From positions 62,001 through 126,000 of the forward strand of contig LNKV01000023.1 of NCBI GenBank assembly GCA_001465935.1: a DNA stretch of 64,000 nt. Direction: 5' to 3'. Position numbers and translations under genes: made by a program. Shown here in pieces: positions 22,740-34,546 of this stretch. Positions within the stretch are counted from its first letter, which is position 1, and every line of letters begins with the position of its first letter. Below the pieces are notes generated by a model, which saw only the letters and a list, made by a program, of their open reading frames with translations, did no database searches and was not told where the DNA came from. This stretch comes from Clarireedia homoeocarpa (lineage: Eukaryota; Ascomycota; Leotiomycetes; Helotiales; Rutstroemiaceae).

Positions 22740-25700
22740 ATGGCCGACTATCCATATTATGGTCAGAACTATGGGACTCGCGACCAAAGCACCCAACCAT
22801 CGTACCTCCCGCAGAACTACCAGAATACGGCATATAACAATTTTCAACAAGATGACAGTCGCGCGGGCCAGTCTATCATGAATCAAGCTTATGACAATGC
22901 CTTGTCTACTTATTACAACCAACAACATATGCCGACTTACAGTGCGCCCGCGGCACAACCCAGTATACCACAGATACCATCCTTCCAAAGTTGGAACCAA
23001 GATACCATGAGCATGTCACAGTACAATACAGCTCCGCAAAGTGTTCACTCATATGGAGGGTACAATCAACAAAACTATTCACAAAATTCGCAATATTATG
23101 CGCCTGTCGCAACCCCCACCCAGGCACCCTATCAATCACAAACCGCGGGATATGGCAATGCTGCAAGCCGCGAAATGAGTGAAGGAGAATTTGATGATAA
23201 CTCTGCCAATGTGAACAATACTTCTGCGATCGCCTCAATGGGAGCCCAAGGTAGAAATTTCTATCGCGGAAATGATGGGGGCAATGGTTATCTTGATACT
23301 GCTCATCGTGCTGTTTACCCACAAAGTCATGACCCTAGCCCTCAACACCCGCCAGCTCTCCGTAGTGGTAAGTTCATGTTTCTTGTTCACTATTTCTGCT
23401 AACACATCATCCTTTAGCCAGTGATTATTATACTTCCAATACCTCCCAGGATAGACGCCAACCCTCGGGCTCCTATTCTCCATACATCCCCCAAGAGGAT
23501 TCATCATCTGACCAGCAATCGAAACCTTCCGTAAAGAACAGTTCATCTACGCCCAAGAAAGTAGCAGAAAAAAAGAAAGGTGGACAGCAATTTCAGACTG
23601 CCACTAATGGCGCAGGAGACTCCAATGCTGTTCCTAAACACAATGGGGCGCCTATAGAGAAACAGCTACCTTCTTTAGATGGGACAAACCAAGGTGGGGA
23701 CCAAAACGCTGTGCAATCTCAGAGTGATACCAACAGTGAGGCTGTTGCATTCAAGACCGTTGCTGAGGCACGTAAGAAGGCCGAGGGCGCCATACTAAAC
23801 CTGTGGTCTTACGATATACGTTTCCCTGCCTATATTGAAGAAGGCGTAGACGAGAAACTAGTGGGAGAGTTATTCGATGAGCTTAGATTATCAAGAACGG
23901 CCTCAAAGACATTAAACGGTAGTTTTACCCAACAGAGCCCCAGCAAAGTATCTTCTGCACCAACATCATCAGTTGGCGGTGGGCAATCAAGTACCCAAAC
24001 ATCTATACAGAACGTGTCGACAGCAGACAAGGGTAAACAGGCGGCTACAAATGGGATAGTGCCTCCAGTTCCTGCTGCTGCACCACCTACGAAAACTGCG
24101 GCAGCTGCCGAAAAAGAAAAAATAATGCAGATGAAAATGGAGGCCTTGAGAAAGTCAAGAGAAGAGCGAGCTCAAAAGAACGCAGCAAAAAGTGGTCCAA
24201 CGGCACCAGCAAAAATTACTAGTCCAGTCGTCCCATCCAAGCCATCGGGCATTTCTTCTGAACAACAGTCGATCTCAACTTCGATATCCACTTCACTACC
24301 TGGAAAATTTACTCAAACTCCAATGGTCGATAGGACAATCCCCAATGATTCAAGTAATATGCCGGCTCCTGCTCCACCTGCTCTCCCTGCAGAGTTATCC
24401 AAACCTCCAAATCAACCTGTCACTCCTCTTCAAACATCTCAAATTCCAACCATACCAGGGTTATTCCGTGCCTCAGCAATTATGAATCCTATTCCATCAC
24501 CCGTTCCGCAGAGCAGCATGGCACAAATCGTCTCCAATAATCAACGCAAACGCCCAGTAGCGGCTGATTTTGATAGCCCATCGAATTCCTCGCCGTACAA
24601 ACGACCATTTGGCCAGAGCCGCAATGAGCAGCAGCCATTCGTTATCGACGTCAGCGAAGATGAAGATGAATCCGACGAAGATGTTGCTATGGATCTGGAG
24701 TCGCGCGCAGATACCGAGTCGCCTGTTCAAGCCACTCAAAAAATCTCTGATCAGCGTATTTTACCCGTGTTATCAAATATGCTCCCACAAAAGCCTTTCA
24801 CGCCACCTCCAATCAGTTCCATTAGCACGACACCTCTTCCTCCACCTTCTGCGACGAAACCTATCATTGGTAACCCGGAGGACCTACGACGAAAAGAAAG
24901 CGAAATAGAACAACTGAAAAGAAAGATCGCCGAAGCGGAACAGCGTAAGAAAGCGAAAAAAGCTTCTAGCGGTGCACAAACCCCCAACAAGTCCGAATCA
25001 AATGCGTCAACTGGAATTAGTATCAATGGCGACCTGGCAAATAAGATAGAGTCTTCAGTTGAGATGCAAAAAGCGATACATACCACCCAAAACAAACTTA
25101 GTATCGATCATGAGAAGCTAGTTCAAGCGCAAGCATCTGAGAAGGAGAAAGTTGCTGAGATCCAACAAAAGGAAGCGGAGAACAAACGAAGTCGCCTTGA
25201 AAGGATTGCGAATGCCATACCTCGAGTTGACGCCGAGGCGTTATCGAACCAGTTGAAACTCGAACAGCTCCGTGCGGAGACTGCTAGAGTTGAAGCTGCC
25301 ATACAGAAAAACCTGCAAGATAAACAGAAACTCGCGGAGGAAATGGAAAGACTAAGCAGGGAGGCTGAACACCAGATCCAGGAACAAAAAGAGAAGTTAG
25401 ATAATTTGACACGGGAAGAAATTGCCAGCAATGCAGGTGAGTACATGGTTACTATGCTCTTATTCAAGGTAGCTTTGTACGTACAAAGACTTACTTTCTT
25501 TTAGCACCGTCCCGTCCGGCCTCAACCCATCCAATCAAAGAACCCGAAACTCAGCAGACGATAGAAGAGCCTGAAGATTGCGAGAAATCGCCATCCGTGC
25601 CTATGGATATCGATGAAAAAGAAGGTTCGGTTGAGCCAGCATCTGAGCCTCTGAATGCTCCTCAAACGAACGCCATCGACACTGTTTCACCTGAGCCCAT

Positions 25701-26962
25701 TCAGACGACCAACATTAACCAGGAGTCAACCAATGAGGCAAGTACTGACGGAAAGGATGATGTAAATTCAGATCGTGCCCTTGAAGCGGCACTTCAGGAA
25801 GCAGCCCGTGCAGACGCCGAATCTCCAGGCGCGAGTGACGTAGAGATGGAAGAGAGTATGCCAAGCACAGCTGTCGACTCCGATAAGGGAGAAGGTAGCC
25901 CTGATTACTCGCCAGTCCTTGAACGAGCTCAGGTACTTTCTGGAGTTCCTGGAGCTATTGAAGCAGCCGAGCCAGAAATACACTCGGCAATCGAGTCGGA
26001 AGTTCAGCCGGCAATCGAGTCAGAAGTTCAACCGGCAATCGAAGTAGCAACCGAAGCAGCGACCGAAGCAGCAACCGAAGCAGCGACCGAAGCAGCAACC
26101 GAAGCAGCGACCGAAGCAGCGACCGAAACAGATGCCGAAATAGAGTCAGACAACTATGAACCACCAGAGGCCACGCCACCCGTAGAAGAAACTTCGGTCC
26201 CGGAATCTCCGCCATTCAGCCCCGCCCCGCCAACTTCAGCTAAGGATGAATCTGAAGAGGTTGAAATGGTCGAAATCTCAAATGGTAATGTGAACGATGA
26301 TGAAACGGGTTCCAACAGTGTAGAAGAAGCATTACCACAACAAAATGGGAGTGTTACTCAACTAACAGAAGTATAGACATTCTTTATTGCTCGTACACGT
26401 CAGATAGCTGACCATATAACAGACACAAGTTCCCAGCAGCTCTAACAATGGAAACTTTTTCACGCCATACGAGAGCCCGCTCAAGCGTTTCCATGCATTT
26501 CGGTTTCATCCAGAATTTAAGCAACAAGTTTCGGGGGGTTTGAAGTCGATGACTTACACGCACAGAATCGACCCTAACAAAGAATTATGCCGTTATGAGT
26601 TGATGGGAGGAATATGCAACGATCACAGTTGTGATCTTCAGCATTTCCGGGAAATGGGGCTGCCTGGTGCGTCGGTCGCTGCAGCCAGCACATACTGAGC
26701 TCACCCTTGAGTATCCCTTTGTCCCGCTGGCTAACGGATGTTTGTGACAGATGACGCCATTCTCACCACGTTAGGGTCCCCTGATGAGTTTGATGGGCCT
26801 CAAAGAGAGAAGTTCATTGAAGGTCTGAAACAAGTGCTTTCAGGCCTACGAGCAAGAAAAATCAAGGATTTTGACGTGATTGCCTCTGAGATTGTCGCGC
26901 ATCGCTCGAAATTCTTGGGCGATCCTTCAAAGGTATTGATGCTTGAAGGCACCACCATCTGA
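22740..26962 (+). CDS. Red1/ZFC3H1-like CCCH zinc-finger protein
   Basis: Probable scaffold of a nuclear RNA-surveillance complex (MTREC/PAXT type), which links RNAs to the exosome. Exons are 22740-23367, 23418-25436, 25505-26370, 26423-26666 and 26751-26962, giving 1322 residues with every junction in phase. The N-terminus is rich in Tyr/Gln/Asn/Ser. The middle is disordered with acidic (VIDVSEDEDESDEDVAMD) and coiled-coil parts (RRKESEIEQLKRKIAEAEQ; RVDAEALSNQLKLEQLRAE). Short repeats (EVQPAIES, ATEA) occur at 25990-26130. The diagnostic module is in exon 4: FHPEFKQQVSGGLKSMTYTH then CRYELMGGICNDHSCDLQH, a C-x8-C-x4-C-x3-H finger (Cys1227, Cys1236, Cys1241, His1245) matching the zf-C3H1 family of Red1 and ZFC3H1. 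The link to Red1 is from this motif and the domain layout; the rest is poorly conserved. Confidence 0.8.
25990..26130 (+). repeat. In-frame coding repeats (EVQPAIES and ATEA units)
   Basis: A 24-base unit coding roughly for SEVQPAIE occurs about three times, then a 12-base unit (GCAACCGAAGCA / GCGACCGAAGCA) is repeated about seven times, coding ATEAATEA... Alternate copies use GCA ACC or GCG ACC, which suggests a higher-order 24-base period. Lies in a disordered acidic part of the Red1-like protein. Confidence 0.85.
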
Positions 26963-28056
26963 TTCCCAACGACTTGTAAAATTATGCAGCCATTTCATAA
27001 CCAGCGTGCTGCCTACCAGTGACCTGTTCAGGCTTGGTAGTAAGCATGGCAAAATTATAATTTCGTTGTTGCCAATGCCCATGGACGGCAGTCTTCAACC
27101 CTTTGTTGGCAGAAGATGAAGATCTATCTAATTTCCTTCTTTCCCGCCCTTTTTTTTTTCTCGGATCTTGCGTCACCTTACATTGATTGCTCGCATCGGA
27201 TGGAGTTCGTATGGAAAAAAGCAGGTTCTTGATACCATTTTTGTGGCACGTCTACACGATACCCCGTTTGGAGCGAAATAGGAGATGAGATGTAAGGAGG
27301 ATTGGAGACAGCATTTCTAGAGTGCAATGTCTCTTGTAAGAGCTAGGCGATAGATAGTGGGTAGCTAGCTAGTTAGCTATAAACAAAATAATGAGGCTAT
27401 ACGTATCTTAGAATTATTATCTACTTGGGTACAGACAGATATAGATGATGTCTGCTCCTTGCACTTTGCTATACTCGAGTACTTTAAAACCCCGCGATTT
27501 GGCTGACCGGGATCAAGCAATCACTTGCCGAATCGAGGAGCTGTCATGGCACGCATGGTTCGCTAAGAAGAATCACGACATTCAAGCCAGGAAGTTCATC
27601 ATTGCACACTCACGGGTTCTTTTCTCTCCTACGTGCCTACGTACCACCGTCCACGCATATCGCCTTCCTGCTGCAGCAATCGCTTTCCCTTGCATGGGGA
27701 CGCCTGCCTCGGTTCCTGGTAGATGTTCTATCGATAAGGGCTGTGCAGAGATTGGCTGAGAATATATATGCAAGCACAGAAAGGGTACGGAAAGGACGTA
27801 ACGGTGAGTGGTGGGTGGATAATGAAATATGGTAATTGCTATTGCGTGCTCTGCGAGTGACGCTATGTATCTCCATCTTCTGCCGACTTATTAATTACTC
27901 TTGATTTCTTACCTCCCAGGCCTCCATCGTGTACCACTTCTCGACCGCATTCTTCCGATCCGAGGCAAGACCAACTGCACAGCTTAGCATCCATCTCTCT
28001 ATTTGCGCAGCTGCAGCTTCGCTTGCTCCTTTCGTGTCGTGTGGATGCCAATTGCC
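26963..28056. other. Intergenic, Red1-like 3' flank to MFS promoter
   Basis: About 1.1 kb. It contains a T10 run near 27148, the stretch gtagctagctagttagcta at 27361-27379, and small open frames on both strands without recognisable products. It must hold the MFS gene promoter. Nothing else supported. Confidence 0.45.
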
Positions 28057-29820
28057 ATGGCCGGCACTGCACTTCCTGCAGAGCAGAAACAGGTCCAGGA
28101 CCTGGAGAAGTCCCAGCTCGACCATGGAAACGACCAGCAAGGAGGCAATAGTAGCGACGCTTCGTCGGAACTATATGCCAATCCTACAGCTATCAATGAG
28201 AAAGCTTTGGTGAGGAAAATTGACTGGAAGTTGCTGCCGCCTCTTACTTTGCTATATTTGTTGTCGTTTTTGGATCGGAGTAATAGTACGTATACTGTAT
28301 CTTCACACTCCCTCCCCACCTCGCATTCCTCGCCTAACCCACTCAACCTCGAGAGGGTACAATGAATAGTTGGAAGACCTTCCACTGATGCCATATCACG
28401 ATAGTTGGAAATGCAAAATTAGATGGTTTGACGACCAGTTTACACATCACCGGAAACCAATATCTCCTTACTCTGACCATCTACTTCATCGGCTATGTAA
28501 GTCCAACATCGCTAGGCAACATAATAGAGATGGATTGACGGGAAAAGCTAACTTGATCACTTAGGTCCTCTTTGAAGTTCCTTGTAATATCATCCTTAAA
28601 CGCACAACTCCCAGATTGTGGCTCCCTACCCTGATGGTTCTTTGGGGCATTGTGGCTACGCTACTGGGTGTTTGTACGAACTTTGCGGGATTCGTAGTTG
28701 CAAGATTTTTTCTTGGTGTGACGGAAAGCGGATTGTTTCCCGGTGTGGTGTTCTATCTGTCAATGTGGTATAAGAGGACGGAAACTCATTACCGAGTCGC
28801 TTTGTTTTTCTCGGCTGCCTCGCTGGCGGGAGCTTTTGGAGGTATTCTGGCGTATGGGATCGGATTCATGGATGGAGTGGGAGGCTTGAAGGGGTGGAGA
28901 TGGATCTTTATCATTGTAAGCCCCCACTTCCTTCCTTCCTGATGGGATTATCAAAAACTAAAAATCAATAGGAAGGACTGTTAACCGTCGTCGTCGCCCT
29001 CTTCGCCTACCTCTTTATCCACAACTATCCCAGCACCGCCAAATTTCTTACCGAGCCCGAACGCGCCTTCATCCATGCTCGTCTCAAATCCTCCACCGAC
29101 GCAACCAACACTGAACCCTTCAACTGGACCAACGTCCGCTCCGCCCTCGCGGACTACAAATGCTGGCTTTACGGCCTCGTCTTCCACACCATGTCCCTAC
29201 CCCTCTACACACTCTCCCTCTTCCTCCCAACAATCATTTCCGCCCTCGGCTACAAAGCCGCCACGGCCCAACTCCTCACCGTCCCACCCTACGCCTTCGC
29301 CACCCTCCTCACCATCATCACCGCTATCCTCGCCGAAAAAACCCACCGCCGCGCCCCCTTCATCCTCCTCTCCTCCACCCTCGCCCTCATCGGCTACATA
29401 ATCCTCCTCAGCAACTCGCACCCGAAATCCAAACCCGGCATCTCCTACCTCGGTACCTTCTTCGCCGCAGGCGGCATCTACCCGTCAACAGCCATCGTGC
29501 TGAGCTGGCCCGCGGCGAATGTAAGCGGTCAGACGAAGAGGGCCACGGCGACGGCGATGACGATTACCGTGGGGAATCTGGGGGCAGTGCTAGGCACGCA
29601 GTTGTATCGGCCGGCGACGAGCCCAAGATGGTTCTTGGGGCATGGGTTTGCGGCGGGGTATCTGGTGGCAAATCTGCTTGTAGTGGGGGTTTTGTGGTGG
29701 GCTTTGAGGAGGGAGAATGAGGACAAGAGGAAGAGAAACCAAAATAGAGAAGGGATTCCAGAGGCAGAGAGAGGTCCAGTGGTTAATGATGACGATGAGA
29801 GGTGGATCTTTCAGACTTAG
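28057..29820 (+). CDS. MFS transporter, Dal5-like (anion:cation symporter) family
   Basis: A plasma-membrane carrier of the allantoate permease (Dal5) family, which moves organic anions such as allantoate, ureidosuccinate, vitamins or small acids with protons; substrate not predictable. Exons are 28057-28285, 28405-28496, 28565-28915 and 28972-29820, coding 506 residues with about 12 membrane spans. The family hallmark LLYLLSFLDRSNIGNAKLDGL spans intron 1, and YFIGYVLFEVPCNIILKR spans intron 2. Further TM segments include LMVLWGIVATLLGVCTNFAGF and VARFFLGVTESGLFPGVVFYL. The C-terminal tail is charged and cytosolic. The ATG at 28057 was preferred over upstream in-frame ATGs because it starts a normal acidic N-terminal tail. 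Exon 4 is unusually C-rich in its first half compared with neighbours. Confidence 0.92.
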
Positions 29821-30136
29821 TTTGATGGTGGTTATGGAAGTGGAGATGTAGCGTTTGATACCAGATATGCAATGCAATAAGATAACTTTTGTAAAAGGTA
29901 GGTTCTGACATTTTAATTGGAAATAAGTAATAAATAGAAAGTCAAAAAATATCACAACTGCTCACTTATAGAATACCTATATCCTACTTGGCCCTGCTTG
30001 CTATACGAAAGGACTGTATCAATTGGGAGTAAGCATCTCGAACTCGTACTCCCCCTAATTCCCTCGCCAAATTCTTAACAACTTACCCACCTACCTACCT
30101 TATCTCCCCTGCTCCACCCCTACTCGAGTCACATGC
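29821..30136. other. Convergent 3' region MFS / six-hairpin glycosidase
   Basis: 316 bases between converging stops, with an AT-rich patch (aataagtaataaatagaaa) near 29922-29940 and a CCTACCTACCTA run near 30090. No gene. Confidence 0.5.
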
Positions 30137-32152
30137 TTAAAAAATCTTAAACTCCACCAACCTAACCTTCTTCCCCGTCTTGGGCGTAAACACCAACCTC
30201 ACATTCCTCGCCGTCGTCCCCGCCGTCCACCCCACATTCGTAACCCCATTCGCCACCGCCGCCGGATACGTTCCCCCATTGACATTGGTCCACGCGCCAT
30301 TGCCGCTCGAAACCTGCACTCGATACTGGCTCGGGACATCGAAGCTCCCCGAATCGGCCCAGAACGCCACCTCGGCGCGGGAAACCGTCGTGCTACTGCC
30401 CAGATCGACCGCCAGCCAGATTTCGGCGCCGGTGCCCACGGGCGAATCCCATCCGTTGGGGTTCTCCGCGAAGAAGTACACGCGCCCGTCGATGGCTGCG
30501 TGCACGGCGGTTGCGTCGGCGCCTGACACAGAGACGCTGGCGATGGGGTACGTGGAGGTGGCTTGCAGCTGGATGGATTTTGCGATGGGGCGGTTGATGG
30601 CTGGTGGAGCGACGCGGGAGATTGGAAGTACGAGACGCTGGGCCGTGGCGGCAGTGCCGGCGACGGCGCCGTCGATTTCGACTTGGAGACCCTTGGTACC
30701 GTAGCGGGAGCCGGTGGAGTCGTATTGGACGGCGATAGTGTGGCCGTGGTAGAGGATGTTCTCGATGCGGAAATATGTTAGAGCGGTATCCGCCACGAGC
30801 GGGTTGACTTCGAGGTAGTCATCTGCGCGGCCACGCACACCCACCAGGTTTGTGATCACCAGATCGACAAAGCCGGAGTGAAAGTAATGCGGTGAGCGAT
30901 CGAGGCCCACGATGGGAAGCCCCGTCGCCGGGTTGTAGTCTTCTTGAAGATTGAGTGTGCCGTTGAGGTAGTGCAGCTGCGCGTACTGTTTGAGTAGGTT
31001 GAAGAAATTCGCGCGCGTAATGACATTTGCGGCGGTGGAGTTAGGATAGTGATCGAGAAGATTACCGAGACCGGTGAGCACCTGCGTCGTCTGGTAGGGC
31101 CACACAGGACCGTTCCATTGGCATTCGGGTCGCGTGCCTGCATATCGATATTGTCTCATGTAATACTGGTAAGTGGGCTCGTTGGTGCGGAGACCGTGTT
31201 CACCGGCGAGTTGGGCGGTATTGATGATGTGTTTCCAGGATTGCGCGTACGTGGTTGAGTCGTCGGGAAGGTCGTGCGCCCACGGAACGTAGCCGACAAG
31301 TTCTCGGCCGCGGATCATAGCCCAGTTTTTAACGTAGCTGTTGCTGACATAGTAGCGATCGATGAAGTGCTCGAAGGTGCTGTTCCAGAGGGAGGCTTGT
31401 AGGTTCTTTTTTATGGCTGCTGCGCGTGATGTGTATGTGTCTACGACTGTTTGGAGTCCGCCCTTTGCGGCTGCGAGACCTGCGATTGCTTTGGCATTGG
31501 CGTACTGATAACTGTTAATGCTCGGTCTATATGCCTCGCCTCCCGTGAATCCGTCAGCTCCGCCTGATGCATCGATACTTGAAATTGTGTACTCAGTTGC
31601 ATCTCTCAACGGCTCAACCCAATATAGTCCTCTCGTACTGTTGTAGGAATCCGCCCACGCATTGTAAACACTTTGCATTCTATCCAACAGCTGACTAGCA
31701 GTATTGATATCCCCATCGATCAGATACCCCTTCCATACTCCATCCGCCATGTTCTCCGAAAACTGTCTGGTATTGCTATTTGAGCTATAAATGAAGGTGG
31801 CGTAATCCTCTTTGAAGCGACGATCTCGAGACCAGCGTCCTTCGAGTAGATGGAAGCCGGTTGCATCGTTGAGACTTGCCCAAGGATTGGTCTGCCAACT
31901 GACATCATTAAGAAACTCGGTAGAGATGTATCCGTTGGCACCTAGATCACGTTGATGAGAGCGGAAGATCTTCCAGCGGTAGTAATAGACATTGGTGATG
32001 TCGGCATCACTGGACTCGAAGAACGGAATGCGATCAAGGTACCAGGGTGCATCATTTCCGAAATATTTTGTGGCGAGACTTGCTTTATCTAGGGCTGCAA
32101 GTGAGGTGCCCACCATTAGCAGTGAAGCTAGAGACTTTGTAGAGAACTTCAT
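30137..32152 (-). CDS. Secreted six-hairpin glycosidase with F5/8-like module
   Basis: An intronless gene of 671 residues with a signal peptide (MKFSTKSLASLLMVGTSLAA). The body has the alternating helix and WxxP pattern of (alpha/alpha)6 glycosidases. Examples are YYYRWKIFRSHQRDLG, GYISTEFLNDVSWQTN, GLYWVEPLRDATEYT, ECQWNGPVWPYQTTQVL and LQEDYNPATGLPIVG. These resemble the MGH1-like / GH63-related clan. After a beta-rich linker the last 130 residues look like an F5/8-type (discoidin-like) binding domain (GAEIWLAVDLGSSTTVSRAEVAFWAD). Several N-glycosylation sequons (NST, NGT) agree with secretion. Catalytic acids cannot be assigned by eye. G+C is higher in the 3' half than in the flanks. Likely an extracellular enzyme acting on plant or microbial glycans; substrate unknown. 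Confidence 0.82.
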   Translation of the reverse strand: MKFSTKSLASLLMVGTSLAALDKASLATKYFGNDAPWYLDRIPFFESSDADITNVYYYRWKIFRSHQRDLGANGYISTEFLNDVSWQTNPWASLNDATGFHLLEGRWSRDRRFKEDYATFIYSSNSNTRQFSENMADGVWKGYLIDGDINTASQLLDRMQSVYNAWADSYNSTRGLYWVEPLRDATEYTISSIDASGGADGFTGGEAYRPSINSYQYANAKAIAGLAAAKGGLQTVVDTYTSRAAAIKKNLQASLWNSTFEHFIDRYYVSNSYVKNWAMIRGRELVGYVPWAHDLPDDSTTYAQSWKHIINTAQLAGEHGLRTNEPTYQYYMRQYRYAGTRPECQWNGPVWPYQTTQVLTGLGNLLDHYPNSTAANVITRANFFNLLKQYAQLHYLNGTLNLQEDYNPATGLPIVGLDRSPHYFHSGFVDLVITNLVGVRGRADDYLEVNPLVADTALTYFRIENILYHGHTIAVQYDSTGSRYGTKGLQVEIDGAVAGTAATAQRLVLPISRVAPPAINRPIAKSIQLQATSTYPIASVSVSGADATAVHAAIDGRVYFFAENPNGWDSPVGTGAEIWLAVDLGSSTTVSRAEVAFWADSGSFDVPSQYRVQVSSGNGAWTNVNGGTYPAAVANGVTNVGWTAGTTARNVRLVFTPKTGKKVRLVEFKIF

Positions 32153-33330
32153 GATTGATTTCCCTAATAGGCACAGCTCAGTGAAGAAATGAAGGGAAGT
32201 TGTGAATAGACATGGTCAAGAGTAATAGCTTCTTTTCCTCTTTTTAAGCCGGATTCTTCAACAATGTTACTAATGACACGGAGCAGCTCTTCCTTCTCTT
32301 GTTCGGTCATGACGCTCATAGTTCACGAGCTCAGTGTATGGGGTAAACTACAGTTTTCTTCATAGCTCGAATGCGATTGGAGCGCTTGGTCACTAGGCCC
32401 GGTACTGCACCTCAATCAAATGGGTTTCGGTACATTGCTAAGCGTGAATACTCTCCCCTCCCATGAACAAAGGTTAGATTTTTAGGTGGCAAGACGCACA
32501 AAAATTTAACCTTTGTTCATGGGAGGGGAGAGTAGGACGAGTCCATTCCTAGTCAGTATTAGGAAGTTCGTGAAAACAACACCACTTGATGGGAAGATCA
32601 TTGTCCGGGTGGGTCGAGGCGGGGAATCTTGCTAGACATTGCGGGGTGCTGCTGTGGATCCTACCCACCACCTAATCCCGTATGCTTCAGGCACCAAAAA
32701 ATGCATTGAACCGACCACTCCGCACTTCTGAGGACATGAAAACTGGGTAAAGAAGCTGTTCTTGCCCCAGTAGAGTACCCGTGCCAATAACGTCTCGGCT
32801 CCCTACCCGCCGTCTGGTTGCACAACCGGAATTTTTGAATATTCAGGTTCTCGTTACCCAACCCTCTTATTGAAGAGGGCTTGGTGCTCGCCAGCTGAAA
32901 CTTTGATTTCATTGGCCTCGTTGTGAGTGATACTGGTCAAGTGTCTATTAATTATATTGAGTATCACGGATTCAGTGCGCCACAACTAGTCGTGCATCGT
33001 GACCAAAACGAGGACCGTGAAGAAGTGGAAATGTGAATTCAGGTGTGAGGATGAATGACTTCCATCTAATAGCCTGTTCTATTTCTTCAAAAGAACGCAT
33101 ATTTCAACGCCAATTGCGCCAAACACCGCCAATTCTTGAGAAAGCATGCCCCTTGAACTTGAAAGCATAACTTCAATCTCCCTCACTTGATTTGATGTGA
33201 GGCCCTAGGAGATTGAGAATAGCCTCTTAGTCCGCGTACCATAAGCTGTTGAAGAAGTAAATTAAGACATGTCGCTAAACGTAACAGAACATTGTTAGCA
33301 AACATGGATGCCAACCACCCACTTCTCACT
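32153..33330. promoter_or_regulatory. Promoter region of six-hairpin GH, with inverted-repeat element
   Basis: About 1.2 kb between the GH start codon and the 3' end of the F-box gene. The GH promoter is here, with a tttttaagc stretch about 90 bases upstream of its ATG. The 28-bp perfect inverted repeat (32449-32534) sits about 300 bases upstream of the ATG. No gene found in the rest. Confidence 0.5.
32449..32534. mobile_element. Hairpin element with perfect 28-bp arms, TA-flanked
   Basis: Arm 32449-32476 (TACTCTCCCCTCCCATGAAC...) is perfectly repeated in reverse complement at 32507-32534, with a 30-base loop whose edges extend the pairing imperfectly. The outermost dinucleotide on both sides is TA, so it can be read as a 26-bp terminal inverted repeat with a TA target duplication, as in Tc1/mariner-derived MITEs. 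It codes for nothing. Alternatives are a regulatory hairpin or a palindrome born by local inversion. Confidence 0.7.
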
Positions 33331-34546
33331 TCAGAACACCTGTACATGCATCCGCTTCTTCCACACGTCATACTTCAATTCGAGGGTCTCTATCGAGAAA
33401 CTCTTTTCCTGGTGAGCCGCCAGATCCTGCTCGCTGCGATATCTCAACATGGTGGCTTGTTTTAGATCATCCGCCAGTTTTTTCCTCCTCTCATCGTTTG
33501 CCAAGCCATTCAATACACCCCTCGCCCATCGATGTGTAAGAAACAGTAGGCGCAGATGACACTCCTTGCATCGTAGACCGATGTGTGCTTTCTTTGTTAC
33601 AGGATTCACAAACGGAATTTCCACAGCACTCATATAGCGATACGCAACATCGATAGGCGTTTCCGGATTAACAAAATCATGAACAGGTGCAAGTGCATGT
33701 CCATATAATTCGAACCCGTCGCTGTAGGGATCTTGTGGAATCAAAGCAGAACTAGCTCTGCCATTTATCAAGTCATGTTCGCGGTCGCTGAATGATTTCC
33801 CCGGAAGGCTGCGTACACTGGAGGCTAGAACAATGATATCTCGTCGATGCATACGAGTCTTATATGGTCCATATCTACCAGGAATGGTTTTGAGGCGCCG
33901 GAGAGAGCCTAGTGGCGCGAGATTGGAATTGCGTTGCGATTTGAGGTTTATCAGAACTCGCAGTTCTATAGGTCTCAGAGTGGATTCATTGCGAATACAA
34001 TAAGCGCAGACCCGTTTGCATTCGAATAGTGATAGATAGCCGGCGAACCTGTTGGAACATACGGGTAAGTAAGACATTGGGTAGCTAGAATTAAGGAGAC
34101 TATTCTAGCATTACTATGAGAGCATACTCATCGTCGCAATAAAAACAGCTCGCAGTAGTCAGCGCGGTATGTAGTTGGAGAAGTAAGGTGGTTGTGGCAA
34201 TCTCCAAGGCGATGACAGCTCGCAATGCTTGCGGTGCATGTTGAACAAGGTCCTTCCAGGGTAAGAGTCTATCAACAGCCGCTCGACAATCTTGTGAGGT
34301 CCGTCTAACAGTCATGAGTGAGGTAATGTCAAGATATTGGATAATATTGTGGAAGCATTCAAGAGGTAGGTTTAACAATGAGCTCCCAGTCGGAGAAGAG
34401 CTGCTGTTAGGACTCATAGCAAATCTGGTCCTAAGAAAATGATCAAGGTGGCATCGGCGAGCAAGAAGGGAAGGTGGAAGAAATATCTCCTTCTCCTCAA
34501 CTTCAGCTGGGAAGCAGCAAGAGCAAGACATTGTCGTTGTTGTCAC
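33331..34546 (-). CDS. F-box protein with Cys-rich core
   Basis: Two exons, 34546-34128 and 34048-33331, join in phase to 378 residues. An F-box lies at about 52-98 (SLLNLPLECFHNIIQYLDITSLMTVRRTSQDCR ... PWKDL), so the protein probably serves as a substrate receptor of an SCF ubiquitin ligase. After the splice come possible zinc-binding cysteines: CFYCDDEFAGYLSLFECKRVCAYC and later CKECHLRLL. This layout (F-box, CxxC before and after 'F..Y.S...C.RVC..C') is common among fungal F-box proteins of unknown target. Alternative starts exist at the ATG encoding MSCSCC or the one encoding MSPNSS. The splice recovers the CFYCDDEF motif, which supports the intron. Confidence 0.8.

Noticed and set aside
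29191..29720. Overlapping plus-strand frames rich in Pro/His/Arg
   Set aside because: Out-of-frame reading of the C-rich fourth exon of the MFS gene.
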